Shown: piece by piece, positions 12,928 to 19,662 of the stretch
How the letters are laid out: each line of letters opens with the position of its first letter
Position numbering within the stretch: position 1 is the first letter of the stretch
DNA from: JBJXGF01 sp046153015
GTDB lineage: Bacteria; Actinomycetota; Acidimicrobiia; Acidimicrobiales; CAIXPF01
Direction: 5' to 3'
DNA length: 20,495 bases
NCBI GenBank assembly: GCA_046153015.1
Contig: JBJXGF010000381.1
Coordinates: 1-20,495 of the forward strand
Notes under the pieces: model-generated
What the model was told of the DNA's origin: nothing
Seen by the model: the letters and a program-made list of their open reading frames with translations, nothing else
The model's database searches: none
Position numbers and translations under genes: made by a program

Positions 12928-14913
12928 TCATTCTGACAGCGCCTCGAGCAGGGCGAAGGCCCGGGCGGCCACGTTGGCGGCGGTGAAGCCGAAGCGGGCC
13001 AGCGCCTCCTCGCCCGGCGCGCTCTCCCCAAAGGTGTCGATGCTCACCGTGTCGTCCGCCCAGCGCTCCCAGCCGAACGACGCGCCCGCCTCCACGCCCA
13101 GCACCGCCAGCTCCGGGGGGATCACCTCGCACTGGTAGTCGTCCGGCTGGGCCTCGAAGAGCTCCCAGCACGGCAACGACACGACCCGCACGTCGACCCC
13201 CTCGGCCTCGAGCAGCTCGGCCGCCGCCACGCACACCGCCACCTCGCTGCCGGTGCTCACGAGCACCAGCTCGGGCTGGCCCGACGCCGCTTCGCGCAGC
13301 ACGTAGCCGCCCCGGGCGACGCCTGCGGCCGCCTCGGCCGTGCCGGACAGCACCGGGACGTTCTGGCGGGACAGGATCAGCGCGGCCGGGCCGGGCAGGC
13401 CGAGGGCCACCCGCCACGCGTGCGCGGTCTCGTTGGCGTCGGCCGGGCGCAGCACGGCCAGGTTGGGGATGGCCCGCAGCGCGGCGATCTGCTCGATCGG
13501 CTGGTGCGTGGGCCCGTCCTCGCCCACGCCGACCGAGTCGTGGGTCCACACGAACACCACCCGGGCGTTGGAGAGCGCGGCCAAGCGCACGGCGGGGCGC
13601 ATGTAGTCGCTGAACACGAGGAACGTGCCGCCCACCGGGATCACGCCGCCGTGCAGCGCCATGCCGTTGAGCGCCGCGCCCATCGCGTGCTCCCGCACCC
13701 CGAAGGCGAAGGCCCGCCCGTCCGGTCGGCTCGGCCCGGCCAGCTCGCCGCCGAACCTCAGCCCGGTGTTCCCGGTGAGATCGGCGCCGCCGCCCACGAG
13801 GCCGGGCACCACCTCCACCAGGGCGGTGATGCAGGCCTGGCTGGCCACCCGGGTGGCGACCGCCTTGTCGCCCGGCGCCCACGTCGGCAGCTTCGCCTCC
13901 CACCCGTCGAGGCCCCGCCCGGCCAAGCAGGCCTCCAGCTCGTCGACGCGCCCCGCCCAGGCATCCCGGCGCTCCTGCCACGCCCGCCGGGCGTCGCCGC
14001 CGCGCCGGCCGGCGGCCCGGTAGAAGCCCCGCACGTCGTCGGGCACGAAGAACGTCTCGTCGGTGGGCAGGCCCATCGCCGCCTTCGTCGCCGCGATCTC
14101 CTCGTCGAGGATGGCGTAGCCGTGCGCGGCGTGGTCGTCGGTGTGCTCGGTGGCGGGGTAGGCGATGTGGGTGCGCAGCACCACGAGCGAGGGGCGGTCC
14201 TGCTCGTCTTCCGCGGCGCGCAGGCCCGCCTCGATCGCGTCGAGGTCCTCGCCGGCGTCGCCGAGCTCGACCACGTGCCAGCCGTAGGCCTCGAATCGGC
14301 GGGCGACGTCGTCGGACACGCTGAGCGAGGTCGGCCCGTCGATCGTGATGCGGTTGTCGTCGAACACCGCGATCAGCCGGCCGAGGCGCTGATGCCCGGC
14401 GAGCGAGGCGGCCTCGTGGCTCACGCCCTCCATCAGGTCGCCGTCGCTGCAGACCGTGTAGACGCGGTGGTCGAAGAGCTCGGCGCCGAACCGGGCCCGC
14501 AGCCAGCGCTCGGCCATGGCCATGCCCACCGCGTTGGCGAAGCCCTGGCCGAGCGGCCCGGTCGTCACCTCCACGCCGGGCGTGTGGCGGGCCTCGGGGT
14601 GGCCGGGGGTGCGGCTGGCCCACTGGCGGAAGGCCCGCAGGTCGTCGAGGGTGAGCCCGAAGCCGGTGAGGTGCAGCATCGAGTACAGCAGGATCGAGGC
14701 GTGGCCGGCCGAGAGCACGAACCGGTCGCGGTCGGGCCAGTCGGGCGCCTCGGCGTCGTAGCGCATCACCCGCGTCCACAGCACGTGGGCGAGCGGCGCC
14801 AACGCCATGGCCGTGCCCTGGTGGCCCGAGCGGGCCGCGTTCGGCGCGTCCATGGCCAGGCCGCGGATCACGCTGACGGCGCGTCGTTCGAGCGCGAGGT
14901 CACGATCAGGCAC
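12928..14913 (-). CDS. tkt: Transketolase
   Basis: Transketolase is the thiamine-diphosphate enzyme that moves two-carbon ketol units between sugar phosphates. The 661-residue product has the normal length. It has the ThDP/Mg motif GDLMEG (158-163) leading to DDNRITIDG, an SGHQGTA segment (29-35) with an active-site His, TTGPLGQGFANAVGMA, and in the pyrimidine domain FAFGVREHAMGAALNGMALHG. HDSVGVGEDGPTHQPIEQ and the C-terminal TGSEV and GERAPGEE-like segments follow. GTG 14913 is preceded by GAGAGGA about 6 nt upstream. Its product, with transaldolase, links hexose and pentose phosphates; the adjacent tal and pgl-like genes support this. Confidence 0.96.
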   Translation of the reverse strand: MPDRDLALERRAVSVIRGLAMDAPNAARSGHQGTAMALAPLAHVLWTRVMRYDAEAPDWPDRDRFVLSAGHASILLYSMLHLTGFGLTLDDLRAFRQWASRTPGHPEARHTPGVEVTTGPLGQGFANAVGMAMAERWLRARFGAELFDHRVYTVCSDGDLMEGVSHEAASLAGHQRLGRLIAVFDDNRITIDGPTSLSVSDDVARRFEAYGWHVVELGDAGEDLDAIEAGLRAAEDEQDRPSLVVLRTHIAYPATEHTDDHAAHGYAILDEEIAATKAAMGLPTDETFFVPDDVRGFYRAAGRRGGDARRAWQERRDAWAGRVDELEACLAGRGLDGWEAKLPTWAPGDKAVATRVASQACITALVEVVPGLVGGGADLTGNTGLRFGGELAGPSRPDGRAFAFGVREHAMGAALNGMALHGGVIPVGGTFLVFSDYMRPAVRLAALSNARVVFVWTHDSVGVGEDGPTHQPIEQIAALRAIPNLAVLRPADANETAHAWRVALGLPGPAALILSRQNVPVLSGTAEAAAGVARGGYVLREAASGQPELVLVSTGSEVAVCVAAAELLEAEGVDVRVVSLPCWELFEAQPDDYQCEVIPPELAVLGVEAGASFGWERWADDTVSIDTFGESAPGEEALARFGFTAANVAARAFALLEALSE

Positions 14914-14960
14914 GGGGGATCCTCTCGGGGGCCAGCTCGGGCGGGGCGCTTCGGCTGGTC

Positions 14961-14966
14961 ACGGTA
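14961..14966 (-). promoter_or_regulatory. Candidate -10 element (TACCGT) of the tkt-tal-pgl operon
   Basis: TACCGT lies 47 bp upstream of the tkt start in the 107-bp gap after the FIST gene, leaving a short leader that holds the tkt ribosome-binding site. No convincing -35 hexamer is visible. Confidence 0.35.
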
Positions 14967-15020
14967 TCGCACGCCGCGCCGAGCGCCGAGCGCCGCCCGC
15001 GGTCAGTGCGCCGGCTGCGC

Positions 15021-16205
15021 TCATGCGCCGGCCCCCGGCGCGGGCGCGTCGTCGAAGAGGGCGACCGATGCGGTGAAGGCGTGCAGGAAGGGCCGGCCGC
15101 CCACCGGGCCCAGCTCGCCGGCGCAGAACATGCCCGCCGCTGCGGTGGTGCCGAGCGCCTCGGTCACCACCAGGGCGTCGTGATCGGGCTCGGCGAAGAG
15201 GCGCCGCCCCCGCCCGTTGCAGGTGAACACCAACGCCCCGCCGGCGCGGCGGCCGGCCAGCAGCTCGCGCAGGTCGGCGTCGGCCGATGCGGCGTCGCGC
15301 ACCTGGAACTGCACGGTGGCGCCCACCTCGATCGCATCGCCCACCGCGACCGCGCCCGTGTCCCGGTCGGCGCCGAGCACCCCCCGGATGAGGAAGTCCC
15401 CCCGGGCGAAGTCGAGCTGGCGCTCGTCGATCACCCGGCCCACGTGCACGCCGTCGGCCAACAGCTCGCGCTCCGCCGGGGCCAGCGCGGCGGCCAGCTC
15501 GGCCAGCCGGGTGAGCGCGGGCCGCCCGCCCAGCTCGTAGATGATGTTGCCCTCGGCGCGTGTCACCACATAAGGGCTGCCCACCGGCCGGCAGCCTTGA
15601 GACACGATCGTGGCGATCCTGGCGCCGGCGCCGAGCACCACGCCGACCGCCCCGTGGCCGAAGCCTTCGCCGTCGAGCACCAGGCGGTTGCCGCCCGGCC
15701 CCACCAGCGCCGAGGCGAGGCCGCCGATCACCGCCACCTGAGGGTGGCGCGCCCGCCACGCCTCCAGGAACGCGTCAGCGGGGAAGGTGTACGGGTCGGG
15801 GAGCAGGATGAGCGCCTCGGCGTCCTCGGCCAGCGCGTCGGGAATCCCCGAGAACCCCAGCTCGCCGCCGGCTCGGGCCTCCACGCGCACGGGCGTGAGC
15901 CCGCCCAGGCCCGTGGCCGCGAAGAGCGACACGGCCGGGGTCTCCTCCACCTCGCGAGCGCCGCCGATGACCGACACCGAGGTGGCGCCGATCAGCACGC
16001 GCGGCGCCAGCAGGGTGCGCACCGCCGAGGCGATCCCGTCGAACGCGGCGGCGTGGGGCGTGGTCACGAACAGCGCGGCCAGATCGACGCCGCCTTCGCC
16101 CCCCACCCCGACCCCGCCCGCGAGGCGCTCGAGCACGGCGCCGACGACCTCCCCCACGGCCTCGGAGCCGACGGGATGCTCGGAGAGCGCTGCGGCAAAG
16201 GGCAT
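15021..16205 (-). CDS. FIST domain protein (FIST_N and FIST_C)
   Basis: FIST proteins are predicted sensory proteins that bind small ligands and often sit next to chemotaxis, kinase or cyclic-nucleotide signalling parts. The 394-residue product has the FIST_N pattern in its first half: VDLAALFVTTPHA, LLAPRVLIGATSVSVIGGAREVE, then FGHGAVGVVLGAG. FIST_C follows, with the SQGCRPVGSPYVVTRAEGNIIYEL segment in the linker and ALVFTCNGRGRRLF plus GMFCAGELGPVGGRPFLHAFTASVAL near the end. There is no membrane segment, so it is probably cytoplasmic. ATG 16205 is chosen because GGGGGAGA lies 5 nt upstream; GTG 16226 is an in-frame alternative. No kinase, GGDEF or chemotaxis gene accompanies it here. It lies between a small unknown gene and tkt, all on the minus strand. 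Confidence 0.9.
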   Translation of the reverse strand: MPFAAALSEHPVGSEAVGEVVGAVLERLAGGVGVGGEGGVDLAALFVTTPHAAAFDGIASAVRTLLAPRVLIGATSVSVIGGAREVEETPAVSLFAATGLGGLTPVRVEARAGGELGFSGIPDALAEDAEALILLPDPYTFPADAFLEAWRARHPQVAVIGGLASALVGPGGNRLVLDGEGFGHGAVGVVLGAGARIATIVSQGCRPVGSPYVVTRAEGNIIYELGGRPALTRLAELAAALAPAERELLADGVHVGRVIDERQLDFARGDFLIRGVLGADRDTGAVAVGDAIEVGATVQFQVRDAASADADLRELLAGRRAGGALVFTCNGRGRRLFAEPDHDALVVTEALGTTAAAGMFCAGELGPVGGRPFLHAFTASVALFDDAPAPGAGA

Positions 16206-16270
16206 CTCAATCTCCCCCGATTTCACTCACCCCAGATGTGGATCCCCGCAGCGCGGTCGTCGCCGGCTGG

Positions 16271-16657
16271 TCAGGCGACCGGAGGCAGCAGCGTGTACGG
16301 CACGATCGTGGGCGGGCCGAGGTCGATCGAGCAGTGCGCCTCGATCATGCCGTAGGCGTCGATCTCGATCTCGGGCCGTACGAGCTGGCGGGTGAACTTG
16401 CCCGGCTCGACCACGAGCGGCGCCGCGTTGCGGGCCACCTGCTCGCCGTTGCGCCAGAACGTGGTCTCCAGCGCCGCGGTCCCCCGATGATCGGGCGGGC
16501 AGTACACCAGCACGCAGAGATGGGCCGCCCACGTGAAGGGCGGCGGCGAGGGCGCGGCGGCCGAGAACTGGACGCCGAGCAGGTCGATCCGGGTCGAGGG
16601 CCCAGGCGCCTGGCGCATCTCGATGTCGTCGATGAAGAGCGCGGCGACGATGTGCAT
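16271..16657 (-). CDS. Small beta-rich protein of unknown function (possibly DUF6941-like)
   Basis: This 128-residue protein starts MHIVAALFIDDIEMRQ and continues IDLLGVQFSAAAPSPPPF, with alternating hydrophobic strands, and ends in IDLGPPTIVPYTLLPPVA. The order (N-terminal strand with acidic residues, a short proline-rich loop, a central strand pair, then a final strand before a Pro-rich end) recalls small beta-sandwich proteins of the DUF6941 type. I cannot confirm that family from the sequence alone. It has no signal peptide or membrane helix. ATG 16657 is preceded by TAGCGT 10 nt upstream and no Shine-Dalgarno site, so it may be leaderless. It is divergent from the crotonase gene and lies 65 bp before the FIST gene on the same strand, so a shared transcript is possible. 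Confidence 0.7.
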   Translation of the reverse strand: MHIVAALFIDDIEMRQAPGPSTRIDLLGVQFSAAAPSPPPFTWAAHLCVLVYCPPDHRGTAALETTFWRNGEQVARNAAPLVVEPGKFTRQLVRPEIEIDAYGMIEAHCSIDLGPPTIVPYTLLPPVA

Positions 16658-16667
16658 GTGCCTGCAC

Positions 16668-16673
16668 ACGCTA
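16668..16673 (-). promoter_or_regulatory. Candidate leaderless promoter -10 (TAGCGT) of the 128-residue protein gene
   Basis: Minus-strand TAGCGT is followed by 10 nt and then ATG 16657, with no ribosome-binding site. It shares the 72-bp divergent gap with the promoter of the crotonase gene, so the two probably compete for space. Confidence 0.5.
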
Positions 16674-16700
16674 ACCGGCCATCGCCCCGGATGCGGCCGG

Positions 16701-16722
16701 TAGGGTGCGCCCGAGCGGAGGT
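16701..16722 (+). promoter_or_regulatory. Candidate -10 (TAGGGT) and ribosome-binding site of the crotonase gene
   Basis: TAGGGT at 16701-16706 is followed by GGAGGT at 16717-16722, which stands 7 nt before GTG 16730. The strong Shine-Dalgarno site fixes the start: the nearby in-frame GTG 16721 is followed directly by a stop codon. A -35 placed 17 bp upstream would lie close to the divergent promoter's -10. Confidence 0.5.
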
Positions 16723-16729
16723 GTGACCA

Positions 16730-17617
16730 GTGAGCGAGTTCGAGACCATCCTCTACGAGGTGCGCGACGGCACGGCGCGCATCACCTTGAACCGGCCCGA
16801 GAAGCTGAACGCGATCAGTCAGCGGATGATGCAGGAGCTGAACGAGGCCCTGTGGGAGGCCGACGACGACAAGGCGGTGCACGCCGTCGGCATGAAAGGC
16901 GCCGGGCGCTGCTGGAGCGCCGGGTACGACCTGGCGGCCGCTCCCGCCCCGAGCGAGCGCGACGGGCGCTCCTATCGCGGCTCGCGGGACATCGACGACG
17001 ACAGCTGGCAGCTCGAGCGCTCCCAGCGGCTGCGCATGGTCCTGTTCGACATGCACAAGCCGGTGGTCGCCCAGGTGCACGGCCACTGCCTGGCCGGGGG
17101 CACCGACCTCGCGCTGCTGTGCGACATGATCATCTGCGCCGACGACGCGTCGTTCGGCTTCCCCCCGGCGCGGGATCTCGGCGCGCTGCCCAACAACATG
17201 TGGCTCTACAACGTTGGGCCGCAGTGGGCCAAGCGCCTGCTGCTCACCGGCGACACGGTCACCGGCGCCGAGGCCGCGCAGATCGGCCTGGTGCTGAAGG
17301 CCGTGCCGGCCGACGCGCTCGAGGCCGAAGTCGACGGGCTCCTCGCCCGGCTCTCGCTGATCGACGCCGATCTCCTGTCCTCCAACAAGCGGATCGTCAA
17401 CCTCGGGCTCGAGCTGATGGGCGCCCGCACGCTGCAGCGCCTGGCGGCGGAGAACGACGCCCGCGCCCACCGGGCCGCCTCGGCATCCGAGTTCCGCCGA
17501 ACCGCGAAGGAGCAGGGCCTACGCGCCGCGCTCGCCGCCCGGGACGGCAAGTTCGGCGACGGCCGGGCGAGGGTGAACGGCCCGGAGGTGCGCGACGCCC
17601 AGGGCCGACTGATCTGA
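16730..17617 (+). CDS. Crotonase (enoyl-CoA hydratase/isomerase) family protein lacking the usual catalytic glutamates
   Basis: Crotonases act on acyl-CoA thioesters. The 295-residue product has the family's ITLNRPEKLNAIS segment (18-30), the first oxyanion-hole segment SAGYDL (63-68) and the second around AGGTDLALLCD (122-132), then a long helical C-terminus. In enoyl-CoA hydratase two Glu residues act on water. Here the first position is Asp (D126), and the second falls in FPPARDLG where Pro replaces Glu. The reaction is therefore not predictable: it may be an isomerase, hydrolase or other crotonase reaction. Similar GGTDLALLCD/PPAR crotonases occur in actinobacteria, from memory of the family. 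The gene stands alone on its transcript, with a non-coding stretch after it. Confidence 0.88.
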   Translation: MSEFETILYEVRDGTARITLNRPEKLNAISQRMMQELNEALWEADDDKAVHAVGMKGAGRCWSAGYDLAAAPAPSERDGRSYRGSRDIDDDSWQLERSQRLRMVLFDMHKPVVAQVHGHCLAGGTDLALLCDMIICADDASFGFPPARDLGALPNNMWLYNVGPQWAKRLLLTGDTVTGAEAAQIGLVLKAVPADALEAEVDGLLARLSLIDADLLSSNKRIVNLGLELMGARTLQRLAAENDARAHRAASASEFRRTAKEQGLRAALAARDGKFGDGRARVNGPEVRDAQGRLI

Positions 17618-17691
17618 GCCATTGCAACTAGCCCCGAGCTAGCCCCAACCCCACCTTTGGGTATTACCGCCGGTTTCCTGCCGGGCTATTG

Positions 17692-17701
17692 GGCAATTGC
17701 C
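17692..17701. promoter_or_regulatory. Perfect palindrome GGCAATTGCC
   Basis: This 10-bp perfect palindrome with an AATT core is unusual in GC-rich surroundings. It lies about 75 bp after the crotonase gene and 250 bp before the wall-protein start. It may be a regulator binding site. Confidence 0.3.
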
Positions 17702-17876
17702 GCGTCTGCGACATATCTCGTCAACCGCCTCGTACACTGCGCCGAGATCTCCCTGCATGCCGTCTGACCAGGGCGGCAGGCGGAGCTACGACGCAGAGAC
17801 CTACCAGGCAAAGGCGGGCCGCCGTGCGGCGATCGCGGGATGGCGCAGCGCACCGATCGGGGGCGCGGACACGGCC

Positions 17877-17928
17877 AGTTGACCGTGACCTAGTTGACAC
17901 TGACCTAGTTGACCGTGACCTAGTTGAC
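17877..17928 (+). repeat. 15-bp tandem repeat, about 3.5 copies, ahead of the wall-protein gene
   Basis: The unit AGTTGACCGTGACCT occurs at 17877-17891, 17892-17906 (two changes, ACACT for ACCGT) and 17907-17921. A fourth partial copy (AGTTGAC) is at 17922-17928. Each copy carries a TTGAC(N) hexamer resembling a -35 element. The frame through it is open, and if translated would repeat VDRDL. The more likely start of the protein is downstream, so I read it as a regulatory or replication-slippage repeat. Confidence 0.8.
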
Positions 17929-17952
17929 GCGGTTTGGCGGGCAATCGGCGCC

Positions 17953-19611
17953 GTGCCGCGGCCGCGCTGCCTGGCGCGCCGGGTCGGCGCAGCTGCGGCC
18001 GTGGCGGTGCTCGCCGCCGGCCTGGGGGGCGCGCTGTGGAGCGGACCGGCCGCCGCCGAGGGCACCGAGACGCTCGGCCCGCCCAGCATCGAGACGGCCG
18101 CAGGCGCGGGCGTGGCGATCGGCGCCGTCGGCCTCTACGAATGGCAGCCGGCGACGCTGCGGGTGAGCACCCCAACCGACGCCGAGATCCGCCAGGTCCT
18201 GCTGTACTGGGAGGGCCAGAGCGCCTCCGCCTCGGCCCCCGCCGCCTCGCTCGAGGCGTGCGCCGCCGACGCTGGGCTCGACTGGTGCCGGGACGAGCTG
18301 CTCGCCGACGGCCACCAGGTGACCGGCGTGCTGGTGGGCGGCCCGACGCTGTTCTACCACGACGGCCTGCCCGTCTACTCCGCCACCTACCGGGCCGACG
18401 TGACCGGGCTCGGCGTGGTGGCCGCCGGCCCGGCCGAGCTGACCGTCGGCGGGCTCGACTTCAACCGGGAGAACAACGGCGTCGGCGCCGTGGTGATCTA
18501 CTCCCAGGCGGGGCGGGCATCCGCGGTCGAGCTGCGCGACGGCAACGACTTGGCGTACGGCGGCTTCACCGGCTCGCTGCAGAGCACGGCCGCCCAGAGC
18601 TTCACCCTCGAGCCGGCCCCGGTCGAGCGCGCGGCGCGGCTCATGCTGATGGCCTCCAGCGTGGCCGACCGCGGCCGGCGACCGACCGTGGTGCAGGTGC
18701 GCTTCGACGGCGAGCTCGCCCTCGAGCTGGTCGACCCGTTCGACAACTCGGCGGGCGAGCAGTTCGACACCCTGGAACGTGAGCTGTCGATCCCCGCCGG
18801 CGTGGGCGAGGTGAGCGTCCAGGCCCTCTCGCAGCGCTCGCCCGCCTCGCTCCTGCCCGAGTCGGCGGCGCCGGCGTCGTTCGCCTGGCTGGTCGGCGCG
18901 CTGGTGGCCGAGACCCCGGCGCCGCCGCTCACCACCACCGACACGCCGCCCACCGAGCCTCCGCCCACCGAGCCCCCGCCCACCGAGCCCCCGCCCCCGA
19001 CCCCGCCGACCGGCACGCCGCCGCGCGACCAGACGCTCGGCCGGGTGGCGGTGGGCGACCGGGTGTGGCTCGACCGCGACGGCGACGGGCGCCAGGGCGC
19101 CGGCGAGCCCGGCGTCGGCGGCGTGAGGGTGGTGCTCTGCGACGAGGCCGGCGCGCCCGTGCCGAGCGCCGACGGCGAGCCGACGGCGACCGTCACCGAC
19201 GCGGAGGGCGGGTACGGCTTCGCCGGCCTGGCGCCGGGCCGCTGGTCGGCGTGCTTCGACCTCGCCACGATCCCGGCCGGGCACACCGTGTCGCCCCGCG
19301 ACGCCGGCGACGACGACGCGCTCGACTCCGACGCCGACCCGGCGACGGGGCGCACCGCCGCCTCCCGCGCCCTCGCCGCCGGCGAGGACGACCTCACGCT
19401 CGACCTCGGCATCGTGGCGATCGAGCCGACCGACTGCGTGGGCCGGCCCGGCGTCGACGGCGTGGCGGTGTGCGGGGCGTCGCTCGAGCTGCTTCCCCGC
19501 ACCGGCCTCGCCGACCACGGCGCGCTGCGGGCGGCGCTGGCGCTGCTCGGCGCCGGCTTCGCCGCCCTGGCCGCCCGCCGCCGGCTGGCCGCCGGCTCGC
19601 CGGCTCGATGA
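17953..19611 (+). CDS. Secreted LPXTG cell-wall-anchored protein with SdrD-B-like domain
   Basis: The 552-residue product from GTG 17953 has a signal peptide (RR at 9-10, hydrophobic core 11-30, likely cut after AAA at 33-35). A large beta-rich domain with few recognisable motifs covers about residues 40-320. A repeated TEPPP linker lies at about 330-355. An SdrD B-like domain at about 363-490 has a calcium-loop-like DRDGDGRQGAGEPGVGGV. The end is a sorting signal: LPRTG (514-518), a hydrophobic helix and an RRR tail. A sortase would join it to peptidoglycan. The frame stays open upstream to 17689, with an alternative GTG at 17824, but those starts would bury the signal peptide. The start at 17953 lacks a strong ribosome-binding site. 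The role may be adhesion or surface layering; the ligand is unknown. Confidence 0.85.
   Translation: MPRPRCLARRVGAAAAVAVLAAGLGGALWSGPAAAEGTETLGPPSIETAAGAGVAIGAVGLYEWQPATLRVSTPTDAEIRQVLLYWEGQSASASAPAASLEACAADAGLDWCRDELLADGHQVTGVLVGGPTLFYHDGLPVYSATYRADVTGLGVVAAGPAELTVGGLDFNRENNGVGAVVIYSQAGRASAVELRDGNDLAYGGFTGSLQSTAAQSFTLEPAPVERAARLMLMASSVADRGRRPTVVQVRFDGELALELVDPFDNSAGEQFDTLERELSIPAGVGEVSVQALSQRSPASLLPESAAPASFAWLVGALVAETPAPPLTTTDTPPTEPPPTEPPPTEPPPPTPPTGTPPRDQTLGRVAVGDRVWLDRDGDGRQGAGEPGVGGVRVVLCDEAGAPVPSADGEPTATVTDAEGGYGFAGLAPGRWSACFDLATIPAGHTVSPRDAGDDDALDSDADPATGRTAASRALAAGEDDLTLDLGIVAIEPTDCVGRPGVDGVAVCGASLELLPRTGLADHGALRAALALLGAGFAALAARRRLAAGSPAR
18946..18996 (+). repeat. 15-bp tandem repeat encoding the PPTEP linker
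   Basis: Three copies of CCGCCCACCGAGCCC (18946-18960 with a final T, 18961-18975, 18976-18990) and a partial fourth encode the Pro/Thr/Glu linker. This linker separates the N-terminal domain from the SdrD-B-like domain. Such repeats change length easily by slippage. Confidence 0.85.
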
Positions 19612-19612
19612 A

Positions 19613-19642
19613 ACCGGGCGGCTGGCCGTCGTGACCGGGCGG
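19613..19642 (+). promoter_or_regulatory. Direct repeat in the tetR promoter region
   Basis: ACCGGGCGG occurs at 19613-19621 and again at 19634-19642, 21 bp apart (two helical turns). The second copy ends 7 bp before the TATCCT -10-like hexamer, in the -35 region. This placement suits a regulator binding on one face of DNA, perhaps the TetR protein itself or an activator. Confidence 0.45.
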
Positions 19643-19649
19643 ATCCTCT

Positions 19650-19655
19650 TATCCT
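19650..19655 (+). promoter_or_regulatory. Candidate leaderless promoter -10 (TATCCT) of the tetR-family gene
   Basis: TATCCT is followed by 7 nt and GTG 19663, with no Shine-Dalgarno site, matching the leaderless pattern of other genes in the window. Confidence 0.5.
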
Positions 19656-19662
19656 TCGCAAC

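Larger units (their letters stand above)
17618..17952 (+). other. Non-coding stretch upstream of the wall-anchored protein gene
   Basis: These 335 bp hold no gene I can support. The first half is visibly less GC-rich than the neighbours. It contains two copies of CTAGCCCC one helical turn apart (17628-17635 and 17639-17646) and a perfect palindrome GGCAATTGCC (17692-17701). The second half ends in a 15-bp tandem repeat (17877-17928). The stretch is long for this compact chromosome and probably holds the promoter and regulatory sites of the wall-protein gene, although no clear -35/-10 pair was found. Confidence 0.5.

Noticed and set aside
12909..13031. 41-residue upstream extension of transaldolase
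   Set aside because: It overlaps the end of transketolase and reads as Arg/Pro-rich noise; ATG 12908 has a GAGGAAG site and the family N-terminus.
13420..15183. Plus-strand open frame opposite tkt and FIST
   Set aside because: It is Gly/His/Val-rich without motifs, antisense to a confident transketolase.
17650..17661. CCCA/TGGG hairpin after the crotonase gene as a terminator
   Set aside because: The stem is only 4 bp and is followed by TATTACC, not a T-run.
17751..17870. Resemblance to a cyclic-di-GMP riboswitch core (GACGCAGAG, GGCAAAGG)
   Set aside because: The elements are in the wrong order and the conserved pairing stems could not be drawn.
17757..17882. Possible 41-residue peptide ending in GGADTAS upstream of the repeat
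   Set aside because: It has no ribosome-binding site or recognisable motif, and the frame is short enough to be chance.
17689..17952. 88-residue N-terminal extension of the wall protein
   Set aside because: It would place the signal peptide far inside the protein, is low in recognisable sequence and crosses the tandem repeat. GTG 17953 gives a normal signal peptide.
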